Shown here in pieces: positions 1-10,352 of a DNA stretch of 64,000 nt. Both the position numbers and the translations under genes were made by a program. How positions within the stretch are numbered: the stretch's first letter is position 1; the number at the start of each line of letters is the position of its first letter. This DNA comes from Laburnicola sp. R22_1 (Eukaryota > Ascomycota > Dothideomycetes > Pleosporales > Didymosphaeriaceae). The notes beneath the pieces were generated by a model that had not been told where the DNA came from, searched no databases, and saw only the letters and a program-made list of their open reading frames with translations. The DNA is taken from positions 496,001 to 560,000 of the forward strand of contig JACONQ010000019.1 of assembly GCA_014281115.1 (NCBI GenBank), given 5' to 3'.

Positions 1-442
1 AGCTATATAAAAATATGCTTAGTAATAACTACTAAATTAAAATTAGCACTAGTAAAAATAAAACCACTAGTAAAAAATAGTTAAATTATTTATTAATTTA
101 TTAATTTATAATAGCAAACCTAGGCGAAATTACAATTTGAAATCACGCCTACTAAACAGGCCCCTATTCTACGTGGTTGTGACTGCACACAACACTTGTT
201 CTTGCCTTTTTGGCCGCTCTGCTATGTTTTGCCGTCTTTCATTATCTTACCACAAGATTGTGGAAAGGCGTATTCTACAAGGGACTATCAACATATCTCG
301 GGTGAGAAGTAATAGCCCGTCTATCATACATACATACATAATACAGTACCCAGTACCCCCGCAAACCTAGCTTACAAAGAATACATTTTGTACATTCCGG
401 CACCTGGCATACGCCCAGTGTCCTTGGGTATCATGTGGGAAT
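1..442. other. AT-rich window edge and PET127 3' flank, no gene
   Basis: The first 130 bases are A/T-rich and resemble the mutated repeats of the central island, suggesting that another repeat lies just left of the window. From about 140 to 442 the composition is normal and holds the 3' flank of the minus-strand PET127 gene. A 77-codon open frame here has no recognisable protein character. Confidence 0.5.
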
Positions 443-2829
443 TCATAGAGTCTTTCCTGTCTGGACCTGCGATCCTGGACCGAGTGGCTGGTATACCTGC
501 TGTTCCTCCTCCGCAGCTAACGCATCCTGCTCTTCTCTCCACTTTCGCCCCTTGTTGCTGAAGCTCTTGATCACTTTCAGGTACTTGACCATCTGAGCTC
601 TGTTTTTCTCTCGTTCTTCGCCGATAAGTTCGTTGCGCTTCGCCTTGACCTTTTCGTATAGCCCCCAGCGGTCCTCTTCTTTCAACTCTCGTACGTGGTA
701 CTCGATCGTCCAAGTATCCTGGGGCTCAAGATCCTGAGGCCTGTCTACATACGCTCCGTTGAGCTTGTGACGCACTGCCAGGGTCCATGCCATCAATGGG
801 CCGCTCGGGGGTACCGTGTGGTTTTCATCACCCTCTTGCGATGACTCCTGGACTTCCTCTATCACATTCGCGTTTGACTCTGTCGAAACCTGATGGTCGA
901 CTTCTCCAGCTTGTTCGATTCCTTCTTCTTCCTCCTCCACTTCTGGCTCATCATCTATGCCATTGACTTCATCATTCACCCTATCCTGTATATCGTGCCA
1001 CTCAGCCTGTATTTGCGGATCATCGCGCTTGACTCCCACGACGTCGCGCTCGAATGCCTTGTGTGCCTCTATGAGCTTATTTTGCATCGCGTCTGCTTGT
1101 TCTTCCGTCACAGGCTCGGCAAAGATGTACATGAAGGGCGGATTGCCGCGACTACTTTTGTGGGTGTGGAAGTGTAGATGCAGCGTCTGCTCGCATTAGC
1201 CTAAGTGATGCCTAACGTTGCCATAGCCCTTACAGTATCAGGAAACTTTTCAGTAGCCTTCTGCATCAACTCATCCAAGAGACGGATGCTGAGTTTGAAC
1301 TCTTGGTCGCCTAGGCACGTGTCTGTTTGACCATGAAGGACATTGTCCATGTCTGATATGCTGAGGTACTGAAAGCCAAAAATGCGTTCTATGTTGTGAT
1401 ATGCAACGAAGATGCCGTCCATGCGGCCCATTCGGACTTGCAGGGAATACTTGAGCATGGTCGCTCTCGTCATATCGTAGAACTCACGCTCGAACGACTC
1501 CCATTCGCCACGATCATAGCGTAGCTGGTAGCCCGAGCCTTTTTCATATTCTTTGTGGTTCATGCGAATTGAAACAACGGCGCGCGTTTTCAAATCGAAC
1601 ACGCCGCTTCCTGGTAAACGGGGGTCGTGGGCGTCCAGCTGAGAGCGCATGAGGAAGTTACCAAGCTTGGAATAATGGTAGCAGCGCGCTGATTGGTCTT
1701 CGCTGGGAGCATCTTCGGGACTAGAACGACGATATCGTTCAAACTCCTGACGTTCTACAGTTAAAAGCTTTTCGAGAGAATGCCCCAGCCAGCTCATAAT
1801 GTTTGGCTGATCGTACATTTTATCGGCGTCAATGGCGTACACGCCCTCCTTCCTTCGAAGAAAAATGGCACTCGGACCCTGGGTGATTTTGGAGAATTTG
1901 GGGGTCGGGTTCGGAAACTTGCGCGAGAGCATTTCATGGTTTAGCGGGCGGAAGTTGGACAACAAGAAGTGGAAATGCTGCAGGACACCCGACATGCTCG
2001 AGGTGGATCCAGTAAACTTGGTCTGCATACGCTGGGTGAGGGCTAAAAGCTCCTCGTCCTTGGACGAGGTCTTGTACTCGCTCAAAGCGGAAAAGTCGAA
2101 CTCGTTGACGGGCATGATCTTTTCGAGGTATGGGTCGAAGTTGTAGACGCGCGAGCGCGGGTCTTGGAGGCGGTAGACGCCAGGGTTGAACAGGACACGG
2201 TCTAGGCCGTAGGATAGCATAGGAACAGGGTGTACCTCCACATCGACCGCCTGGAAATCTAGCTCTTCGGGCGTGAGGACCTTGATGTCGAGCTGCTCCA
2301 GGTCCTCTGCCTCATCCTTCCGCTTGCTTTTCGTTTTTGCTCCCAGGAGCGCTTGCTTCAACGTCATGCCTTGTGGTGATGCGTTCTCGGCTTGGGAAGA
2401 CGACTTGTCGGCCACAGCCGTCTTCTTCTTCCTCTTAGCTTTGGCACCAGGCTCCTGTTTGGGTTCCTCTTTTGCTTTCGACGGTACGTTGGGAATGCGA
2501 AGGCCCTCTTTGCGCTCCGCCTTGGCTCGGGCCCGCCGCACACGTCTCGATCGTTTCGGGGTCGCGGCATGCTCAGAACGGTCCTCGATGGCGTCTGCGG
2601 TTGGCTCCGCCCCATCTTTCTTCGTTCTCTTCTTGCTGGCGCAGGTGTTCTTGTTGTCTTCTCGCTGGGCCTCGTGCTCATGGCCAGCTTGCGGCTTCTT
2701 GTCCTCCCACAGCCGGGGCGCAGAGGCAAAGCTCCTCGGGCCGACGGGCAGCAGACGGGGGTATAGGCATGGTCGGCGGGAAAGAACAGCACGGAGACGC
2801 AGAGACGGCAGGAGCGCACATGGGGTCAT
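443..2829 (-). CDS. PET127: Mitochondrial Pet127-family protein, two exons
   Basis: Pet127 acts in mitochondrial RNA 5'-end processing and turnover, at the inner membrane in yeast. Exon 1 (2829-1234) begins with an Arg-rich, acid-free leader typical of mitochondrial import (about residues 1-40), then a Lys/Arg-rich low-complexity stretch to about residue 170, then the conserved Pet127 domain (from VLTPEELDFQAVDVEVHPVP onward, with blocks such as GVYRLQDPRSRVYNFDP and GSGVFDLKTRAVVSIRMN). The exon-1 frame hits a stop at 1201. A 44- or 47-nt intron (GTAAGG at 1233; acceptor at 1190 or 1187; branch CTAAT) restores it into exon 2, whose start (LHLHFHTHK...PPFMYIFAEPV) is the usual C-terminal continuation of the family. 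The joined protein is about 779 aa, close to the roughly 800 aa of yeast Pet127. It is divergent from the PH-LRR gene. The family is sure; which of the two in-frame acceptors is used is not. Confidence 0.9.
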
Positions 2830-3392
2830 CGAGGAGCTGCACGGGATCGGCGACGGAGGGCGGGAGGGCGTGGAATGGAAGGAGCGACTGCAGCACCAGC
2901 AGACGCGTCCAGCGCGCCTTCCCGAATCCGCGCGGGCTGGCCGGCGCCACGTTGCTCCGCGCCGGGCGGCGTGGACGCAATGCCAACGCGGCCGTTGGTG
3001 CCGTCGAGGGCCGGGCAGACGCAGCCAAGTGCGATCGGCGCATCATTACGTAGGTAGGCACGTTGGAGCGGCCGTTCGCTGCCATTCACCATCCCTCCGC
3101 ACAACCCGGTCGCTGGGCTCGCGCTTGTGAATGGAGCCCTCGCGGCGCCTCCCCCGCACCCCCTGCCCCAGCTTCGCCACCCCACCCGCTGCTGTGTACT
3201 TTTTGTCGACACGCCTGCCTGGCTCTCGCACGCTGCAACCCCATCTCCCGCGCTGCCTCCCTGCCTCCCTGCCTCCCTTTGCCTGCTCTCTCCGCTTGCG
3301 GCGCCGCGCCCCTCCTGTTCCCTAGCGAGCCGTCCGCGGCATGAGCTGAACCCTGCCTTGCCTTGGGCGGCGCAGGCCACTGCCGAAGCATC
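2830..3392. promoter_or_regulatory. Shared divergent promoter region of PET127 and the PH-LRR gene
   Basis: This 563-bp GC-rich interval separates two divergent start codons. Near 3250-3300 it carries a pyrimidine-rich run made of repeated CCTCCCTG-like units, as is common upstream of fungal transcription starts. No TATA box is evident. Several open frames here on both strands are GC-driven and not credible genes. Confidence 0.5.
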
Positions 3393-6300
3393 ATGTCCAG
3401 CAAACGCCGCAGCTTCTTCGGCCGCAGCGGGCTGCCCGCGCTACAGGGCAGCAAAGACAAAGATGACAACGAGCCAGCCAACATGCTCAGGAAGCGGCGT
3501 ACCGCCTCGCTCCGAACCGACCTCTCGAGCTCCGCAAGCTCCCAGCTCGCCGACGACGACACGCTGGACGGGCGCACAATGGGAGCAAGCCCCACGCTGA
3601 GGCCATCAGCCTCGCGCGGTAGCGGCAGCCGCACGGCCTCAGTATTCGGCTCTCTGAAGGGCCTCCGGCTTCCAGACGAGCATGAGGAAGCCCTCTCCGC
3701 CCGTCTCCCCCGAGCCCGCACGCTGTCTAACAACTGGACTCATGCCGAGGAGCCGTCGAGCAATCGCCAGCCACTGCTCCACGGAGAAGTGCAGACGAGT
3801 AGTTCCATGTTCCGGAAAAAGAAGGAATACCTCGTACTCACAGAAACACATTTGATCCGCTTCAAAAGCTATCAAAAAGCTGCCGAGGCCTTCGCCATGT
3901 ATGTATACCTATCGCGGTTGCTCGTATCCTGAACGGTCAGGACAACGACAATGACATCCTAGAATGGAACGCGATGGGGATAGCTAGCATATCAGACCAT
4001 ACTCGCTCTCCAATTCGCGCTTGGCCTTTTCCATGTCAATGGGTCTGTCCTCACCCGATTTGTTCCTGAAACTAACGAGTCCAGTGTGCACACCACGTAC
4101 AGCCGCATGTCTTCATATCGAAATAGCCAGAGCCCGTCCATGGCGTCGTCTCATGAGCTCCAGTCCCCTGCATCCGATCATTCTGGAGATCGCGACCTAG
4201 GCACACCTCTACGCCAGATGGTAGGGGTGTTCCATCAAGATGATGGAAGACCACATTTTGCTTTTGAAATATTTTACCTGGACGACGAGACGAACCAAGC
4301 GTCATCCATGACGCTTCAGTTTGGAGATCCGGACGAGATGCATGCTTGGCTTGCCAAGATTCGCGAAGCTGCCGATCGCATAAGGCTTGCAGACTCCAAC
4401 CCACTGTCGGCGTATAACTCTCACTTAGCTGCCCGAGTCGTGGAAGCGGAGCGGGATTATGTCCCTCCCCACTACGCTATTTACAAGGTTGTTCAGCGCT
4501 GGCATAGCAGAAGTAGTTCTCGCGCATCGTCGGATGATCTTCCCAAAACTCTTTCGTCTGTTTGTTTTCTCGCAATCGGTGTTCATAAGATCCATTTGAT
4601 ACCCCTTTTTAAACCACCCTCGCAGCGAGCATCTTCTCCATCATTACTCTCAAACAATGCGCAGTCGTCTTACGGCATCCTCGCCATGACAGAATTGCGG
4701 GTTAGCGAGGTCGATGATACTTTGGAGCTCACCTTTCGCACACCTCTTCAGCGGCCAAAACTACTCCATCTAGCATCGTTGGCTTCTCACGATATCGCCG
4801 TACGGTTACGCTACGTGGAAGAGAACTTGAGACCCGAATGGGAATCGCGGCCATATCAGTTTATTGTGCCCGATGCTGTCAAACACCAGATTTTCCGAGA
4901 AGTCAGTCCACATCCAATTGATCAGGACAGCCTAGACAGGACGCTTATTGGGTACTGCATTGCATACGACGTAAAGCCAGAGAATATCCGCTATCGAGTC
5001 ACCTATCCAGCGGAGGACAGCCCTCGGTTTGAATTACTGCGGCCTACCGGCTTACGACGACCCCAGTATACAATACTTGAGCTTCTTGCGGTCATGCGCT
5101 CACTACGGTATAACGAAAATTTTGGCGGAATCTCGTTCAAAGACGTTTCTCTGGACATTCTCAATGGCCTAGTCGATGATTTTGGCGATGATCATGTCTG
5201 TACCAAAACTAAAAGAGGGACCGTACTCCGTCTAGACGTGGAGGAACTGGGGCGATCGTGCTTACTCGTACAAGAAATCCGAGCTCTAGCGGTTACAAGT
5301 CGGAGACTCAGGCGACTAGATTTCTCATCCTGTATCACTAGGAAACCTAGGGATCATCTGATATCGACCACAAAGGCAAGGGATGTCGGCTGTGGTATTG
5401 TCGAGGCTTTGTTTCCACTTTGCAAGTATCAATCGACCAATGTCGACTGGATCGCATTGAACAACATTCAGCTTGGTGAAACGGACCTGGATTACCTAGT
5501 AGCTGCCGCTGTTGAACGCTCCTGTCATTTGCGTGCTCTTGAGTTGAGTGGCTGCGGGCTCACGGACCGAACACTATCTCTTATCTTGGATGCTCTTCGG
5601 GCCCAGGAGAACACGTTGGAGGCTATTGACCTTTCATACAATCCATTCCGGGTCTCTCCCACAATGTTCGACTCCCAGATTGGAGTTTTTGGATATCTCA
5701 CTAAGCTTAACCTTTCCAACGTCGCACGGACTTCTGGCGATGAGCCATTGATAACTGTTGAGACCTTCCAAGCTTGGAGGTTACAAGAATTGATACTTAG
5801 TGGGACTTCGTTGAATAGAGCAACGGTGGATGCCATAGCGAGGTAAGCATCGGCTTTTTTTCCATCCTCCGCATCATGAAATGGAATCGACAGTTCTTAG
5901 GCTCCGTGGCGGTTGAGAAGTTACATGTAATCTCTCCTCGCTCTATGATCCTTCCCGGCCCAACAAGAATATGGAAGCTATCATGCTTTCATTATAATAT
6001 CCGATAGCCGATGCTAACCATTTCCGCCAGCTACCTAGTCAACTACAAGCAGTCTGCTGCCCTCCGGGAGCTTCGATTGGATCATTGCTACCTCACCGGA
6101 GAATCGGTCGCATTTTTGTTGCGGTCTATGAACGAGACACCTGGAGAAGCTCGCGAGCTGCACTTCGATGTCAGCGAGAATTATATAGAGCATGGCCTTA
6201 GCGAACTAACAAGTGCTATTGTGGAAGGTGTAGCACCATCCAGCTTAACCATTCGGCTGATTGAGTTCGCAGAAGAAGAAGATTTTCGCCAATTAATCCT

Positions 6301-7273
6301 AGCTTTTGCCCGAAACAATACCATCCGGCATCTTGATATTTCACGTGCCTCTTTACCTAGCGATGCTTCGGAAGAGACCTGTCAAGCGCTGGAACGGATG
6401 TTCGCTGACAATGTATCACTGGAGTGGCTCGACATGTCGGGTGAGGATTCTCGGCTCGAAACTACTAAATTGGGTGTCGGCATCAATCGTGCACTACGAG
6501 GGCTGCAGAAGAACCGTACGTTGCGAGTGTTGTTCATCAAATGTAAGCATCAATCATGGACGACCGCGCCATGACGTTCCGCTTCAAGGCTAACTGCTTA
6601 AGATCAAAAACTTGGGCTTCAGGGTGCCAACACATTGGCAGATGTTCTCAAAGTCAACACTACACTACAGCAACTCTACTGTGAACACAATGGCATCCCA
6701 TTACAAGGCTTCACCGACCTGGTCAATGCACTGCATCGAAACACTACATTGCTATATCTACCTTCTATGGGGGAGAGTAGGCAACTCGCGCTCAAGACTA
6801 CGGAAGACCAGGTCAAACAATTAAGAGACGATACGACAACGCAATCACAGGCTAGGCCACACACTAGATCGCCTTCGGTACGCCATAGACTGGCGAACAG
6901 AGTCCATGGCCGGGCAGCCAAAGAGAAAGTAATGCCCATGGGTCTCTCCGATCAAGACATCAAAGCTGCACTTGGTCTGGTGGACGAGAGCTGGGAGCGA
7001 CAAGAGTACCGTCTCCAGCAGTACTTGCATCGCAACTACAATCTTTCCATTGGTATCCCCACCGCTTTGGACGTAGACGACGAAGAGTTTGAACGACCTG
7101 ACACTGCGATGACTCTGGGTAAGCTCGTAGAGAAAGTGCAGGTTGATAGCACGCCAACCTTAGAAAAGGATATGCAACTTGGCGCGCACCTTGCATATTC
7201 GCTAGAGAAGGAAATCGAAATGTCCTTCTCTGAGAACCAGAATGGTTGGTCCAGGCCCCGCCTTCCTAGCTAA
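3393..7273 (+). CDS. Large PH domain plus leucine-rich-repeat protein, four exons
   Basis: The exons are 3393-3898, 4085-5842, 6031-6542 and 6603-7273. Donors are GTATGT, GTAAGC and GTAAGC, and acceptors follow CTAAC branch points; the joined frame encodes about 1148 aa. The N-terminus is basic, Ser-rich and probably disordered. A pleckstrin-homology fold follows, split by intron 1 (MFRKKKEYLVLTETHLIRFKS, then FAFEIFYLDDETN and EMHAWLAKIREAA). After a long middle region come RNI-type leucine-rich repeats (for example LRALELSGCGLTDRTLSLIL and LRELRLDHCYLTGESVAFLL) and a charged C-terminal tail. The PH-then-LRR order resembles CARMIL/LRRC16 proteins that act on cortical actin, but homology to CARMIL itself is not shown here, so membrane or cortical scaffolding is only an inference. 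The ATG at 3393 (MSSKRRSFFG) is the first in frame. Confidence 0.85.
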
Positions 7274-7377
7274 ATTATACCCTATAAGTGTTCTTATTAA
7301 ATATATTAGACCTTAAATTACCTGCTCTATAATTCTCTAAATTATAAATAAATACATATATGCGGCGTTATGGAATC

Positions 7378-7470
7378 TACCTAGGGTAGGACGACAAAGG
7401 CTTTCATCGCAAACGATATTACAAAAAAAGCAGCCTGCTTAGTAAACAAAAAGAGCGTCAAGAGGTTAAA
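7378..7470 (-). repeat. Family-Y-like repeat, divergent copy
   Basis: This is about 90 bp matching the conserved end of family Y: a CTACCTAGGG start, a GACGACAAAGGCTTTCATC core, a run of A, then GCAGCCTGCTTAGTA and AAAAAGAGCGT. It is degenerate relative to the copies at 8917 and 44177, and I could not define a target-site duplication. Confidence 0.55.
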
Positions 7471-8916
7471 AAAAATTACGACAATCATGTAATAGATTAA
7501 AATAGTTATAAGACAATCTATTGATTCTCTTAACCCTGCTAAGGGGCGCGGTATGGTAGTAGATGTGTTGTGAAAGAGTAAGACATGGGGCACTTGGATA
7601 GATTGGTACCACTACGATTAACAAAAACAAAGGCAAGGACATGATATGAGCCGTCGCCGCCGCCTCCCGTGCCAGAGCCAGTGCCTACACTAGGCAGGCG
7701 ATGCAACAACTCGCAAGGCCCTTAGCGAAAACGTTAGAGCATATTCAAGTTGATATTAGTATTACCTATCCTAGGCTAACACTAAGTACTTTTACTTTTG
7801 TCCTGTGAGTCTTAAAAAGGCCTCACGAATGGTCTTATTGCAGCACTTGGTGCCTAGACCTGAGCTAGTGAGAAAGGATGAGCTATGGGGTGTTTGGGGC
7901 ATGCCCCCAACCACCCTACCAGCATATCTAATACCTTCACACCCCACTCACACTGAATGAAAACCCAAACACCCAACTCCCTTTTTCAACAGAAGACACC
8001 TTTCAACAAAAGACCCATGACACCCAGCACCTTAACAGCGAACCGACACTTCAAGTCAAGCAAGTCAAAAGCCTGACGAGAGTCATACGTCCGTCGGCTG
8101 TCAGTGTTGCGGTGGTTGCTCAGTTGTCTTCTCCGCCAGGCTATATTTTCAAGTGTTGCGCGTGCCTTGAGCCGCGCTTGCAATGTTACTAGTGCGGCGT
8201 ACCTGACACGCAACGTATCCACGATCCCGTACTGCAACCTTTCCATTTTGAACACTTCTCAAGAGTTCGTGTCTAGGATAACGTCTTAGAACTTAATTGC
8301 GAGTCTAACCTGTGTTATTATTGCTTAGGCATTATTAGGAAGACGCGTGGCGTGACAAGTTTCCATATGCGTAGTTAAGCAAGCTGTCTAGGTTGTCGTC
8401 AGGCTCTGGGCTGTTTTAAAAGTTGGCCAACATTTGTTGAGCGGCTGTTGCGGTGGACCCAATGTGCTCCAGAGCGGCAGCGCTATGACAAGATGTAGGG
8501 AATTCAAACCATTGTTTGGCTGACTTATGGGGGAAGGAGTGAACAGGGAGGCCGAGACCTTTCGTTTTGTTGCCTGGGGAATTGGAGGATCCGTTCCTCT
8601 TCCGGCGTGAGGTCCGACATTTTGAGATGGGTGGGGTGTGTCCTTGGAAGCAGGAACCATGTTGCTCGGAGGAAGAGAGACTGCTAGGGATGTGTTTTGG
8701 AGGGAAAGGTTGCAGCATCTTATATCCCAACCTGCTATTTACTACCCATCATCTATGCTCGACGACAGTCAGCGGCAGCAAAGGGTCTCTCCCTCAACCA
8801 CGGTTCACGTTGATGTGGAATGAGTCACTTGAGCCGACAGACTCGCGGAGTGCCAGGCGATGCGTCATAAACTGTTCGCTTTCACATGTACGTGATACTT
8901 TCTAGAGCTAGTGTAT

Positions 8917-9005
8917 GTGTGGCGTTAAATTAACTACCCAGGGGTAGCACGACAAAGGCTTTCATCTCAAATAACATGACAAAAAAAGCAGAGCCCCCTG
9001 CTTAG
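8917..9005 (-). mobile_element. Family-Y short retroposon, truncated copy with 14-bp target duplication
   Basis: An 89-bp insert starting GTGTGGCGTTAAATTAAC and ending at GCCCCCTGCTTAG is flanked by identical direct repeats TAGAGCTAGTGTAT at 8903-8916 and 9006-9019. The sequence matches one end of the 278-bp copy at 44177-44454. The empty site is preserved in a related repeat at about 35607-35625. The copy shows no RIP-type mutation. Truncation at one end with a long target duplication is what retroposition produces. Confidence 0.75.
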
Positions 9006-9156
9006 TAGAGCTAGTGTATAGAAAAAAGGGTTATAGATAGTTATTTTCTTTTACTATAGTATAGTTGTAGGATGCAGCTTTGTTCACAAAAAAGGGGTGA
9101 TTTAATCTTAGTTATAAATTATACTTACGTCTTGTAAAAGGGACTAAATAATATCA

Positions 9157-9993
9157 CTATCTAGCTTCAAATTGTATTATTCTCTTAGTCCTCATCTTGT
9201 ATAAAAACTGGCAACCACACTCCCTACACATGAGCGGCTCGTTATTTTTCCTCCTTACAATAGCCCCGCAAGGCTCCATCCCATGTTCGTCCGTTAATCG
9301 CTCCCTTTCATTCTCATACGGCTTGAAGCCTCCGCAATGGTACTGCATCATCTGCCTAGAGGATGAGTCGTCGATGTTGTTGTCGTGCTTGTAGTCTGCT
9401 GCACTGGTGTAGGTATTGCCCAAGGGATTCACTGGTGCGTTGTGCAGAGCAATACCCTGTTGACGATCTCGAGGTAGGGGTTGAGGGGTGGGAGCATCGA
9501 AGTCGACCGAGTCAAGAATATCATGTTCGTCCACGTTACTGTTGTCGGTGTCCACATCATCTGCATCGCTATTTTCAGAACTTTCGCCTTCGCTTGCTCC
9601 TCTTTCCGCGCGCTTCGCTTCCGCCGCGGCGGCTTTCTCGTCCCCGTGACTCATGTTACCCTGCTCTTTACTCTCTTCCTCGGTACTGTCGTCCGATTGT
9701 GCGGCCTCTGCTTCTTCTGTGACATCAATACTTGCACTACTGACCGATGTAGGAGTCGATATCAACACACCTTCATAGGCACCCTCGCCATCGCTCTCAT
9801 TCCGATGCAACGCGTCGATGATTTCCTGTACTTGGAAACGTCCCAAACCTTCCATGTCATCCTCAACTCCTTCATGAATTGCGACAGGTGTGTCAACCTT
9901 GATACCACCCGTCTCAACATCGTGTTCCACTTCATCAGTGGCTACCGGGGGTGGACTCCCAAAGCGACTTTGTCTTCTCGTAATTGGCGGCAT
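9157..9993 (-). CDS. RPB12/RPABC4-like zinc-ribbon protein with long acidic N-terminus
   Basis: The last 60 or so residues resemble the RNA polymerase I/II/III shared subunit RPABC4 (Rpb12/Rpc10): a YHC start, a CRECG knuckle and a C-terminus ending RTKRIIQFEAR. Canonical subunits are about 70 aa. This one is 278 aa, with about 215 preceding residues rich in Asp, Glu and Ser (for example EAEAAQSDDSTEEESKEQG). The first Cys pair, normally CxxC, is separated here by 21 residues, while the 13-residue spacing from the second Cys to the CREC pair is canonical. I found no intron whose removal would restore CxxC in frame. The start is taken at ATG 9993 (MPPITRRQSRFG); the frame is open further upstream but without an ATG. 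It may be a divergent paralogue rather than the polymerase subunit itself. Confidence 0.7.
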   Translation of the reverse strand: MPPITRRQSRFGSPPPVATDEVEHDVETGGIKVDTPVAIHEGVEDDMEGLGRFQVQEIIDALHRNESDGEGAYEGVLISTPTSVSSASIDVTEEAEAAQSDDSTEEESKEQGNMSHGDEKAAAAEAKRAERGASEGESSENSDADDVDTDNSNVDEHDILDSVDFDAPTPQPLPRDRQQGIALHNAPVNPLGNTYTSAADYKHDNNIDDSSSRQMMQYHCGGFKPYENERERLTDEHGMEPCGAIVRRKNNEPLMCRECGCQFLYKMRTKRIIQFEAR

Positions 9994-10352
9994 GATTGGC
10001 TTCGGCGAAGCTCGCTGTACGAACTGGACAAACACAGTAAATCTAGCCAAGCTCTTTTGAAGGCGTGGACAGTAGTGAGGAAGCGTAGAAGGGGTACAGT
10101 AGTATCGTAGGCTGAGGAAGGAAGGACTGAGTCTGCGTCATTGTCTTCGAGACAAATGGGCAGAGTGTAGGGAGAAACAAAGAAAGTCACGTGTGTGAGT
10201 GGGATTCCGGAGAGCAATGCTGTTTGCGGACGAGGACTTCACTGACACGGTCGCAAAAACACGTGGATGCGCATTCCATTGACGCATGTGCGGTATGTGC
10301 TTGTGTATGTTACAATACGATACAATATGTACTTACATTCCTTTGCTCCGTA
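9994..10352. other. Intergenic region between the RPB12-like gene and COQ8
   Basis: The interval holds the 5' flank of the RPB12-like gene and the 3' flank of COQ8, both on the minus strand. A short TACAATACGATACAATATG-like direct repeat lies near 10310-10330. Nothing else is recognisable. Confidence 0.4.

Larger units (their letters stand above)
7274..9156. other. Gene-free interval with small repeat insertions
   Basis: No credible gene is visible. The interval contains a family-Y-like repeat at about 7378-7470, an 89-bp family-Y insertion at 8917-9005, and around 8885-9090 a sequence also present inside the island at 35590-35692. The 112-codon frame at 8567-8905 has unremarkable composition and no recognised motif. 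Confidence 0.6.

Noticed and set aside
2273..3130. 285-codon plus-strand open frame opposite PET127
   Set aside because: Shadow frame from GC-rich, Lys/Arg-rich coding sequence on the other strand.
8567..8905. 112-codon plus-strand open frame in the interval before the RPB12-like gene
   Set aside because: No homology pattern, no intron or start context support, and it lies in a region with repeat debris.
9481..10110. 209-codon plus-strand open frame opposite the RPB12-like gene
   Set aside because: Antisense shadow of an acidic low-complexity coding region; no recognisable motif.
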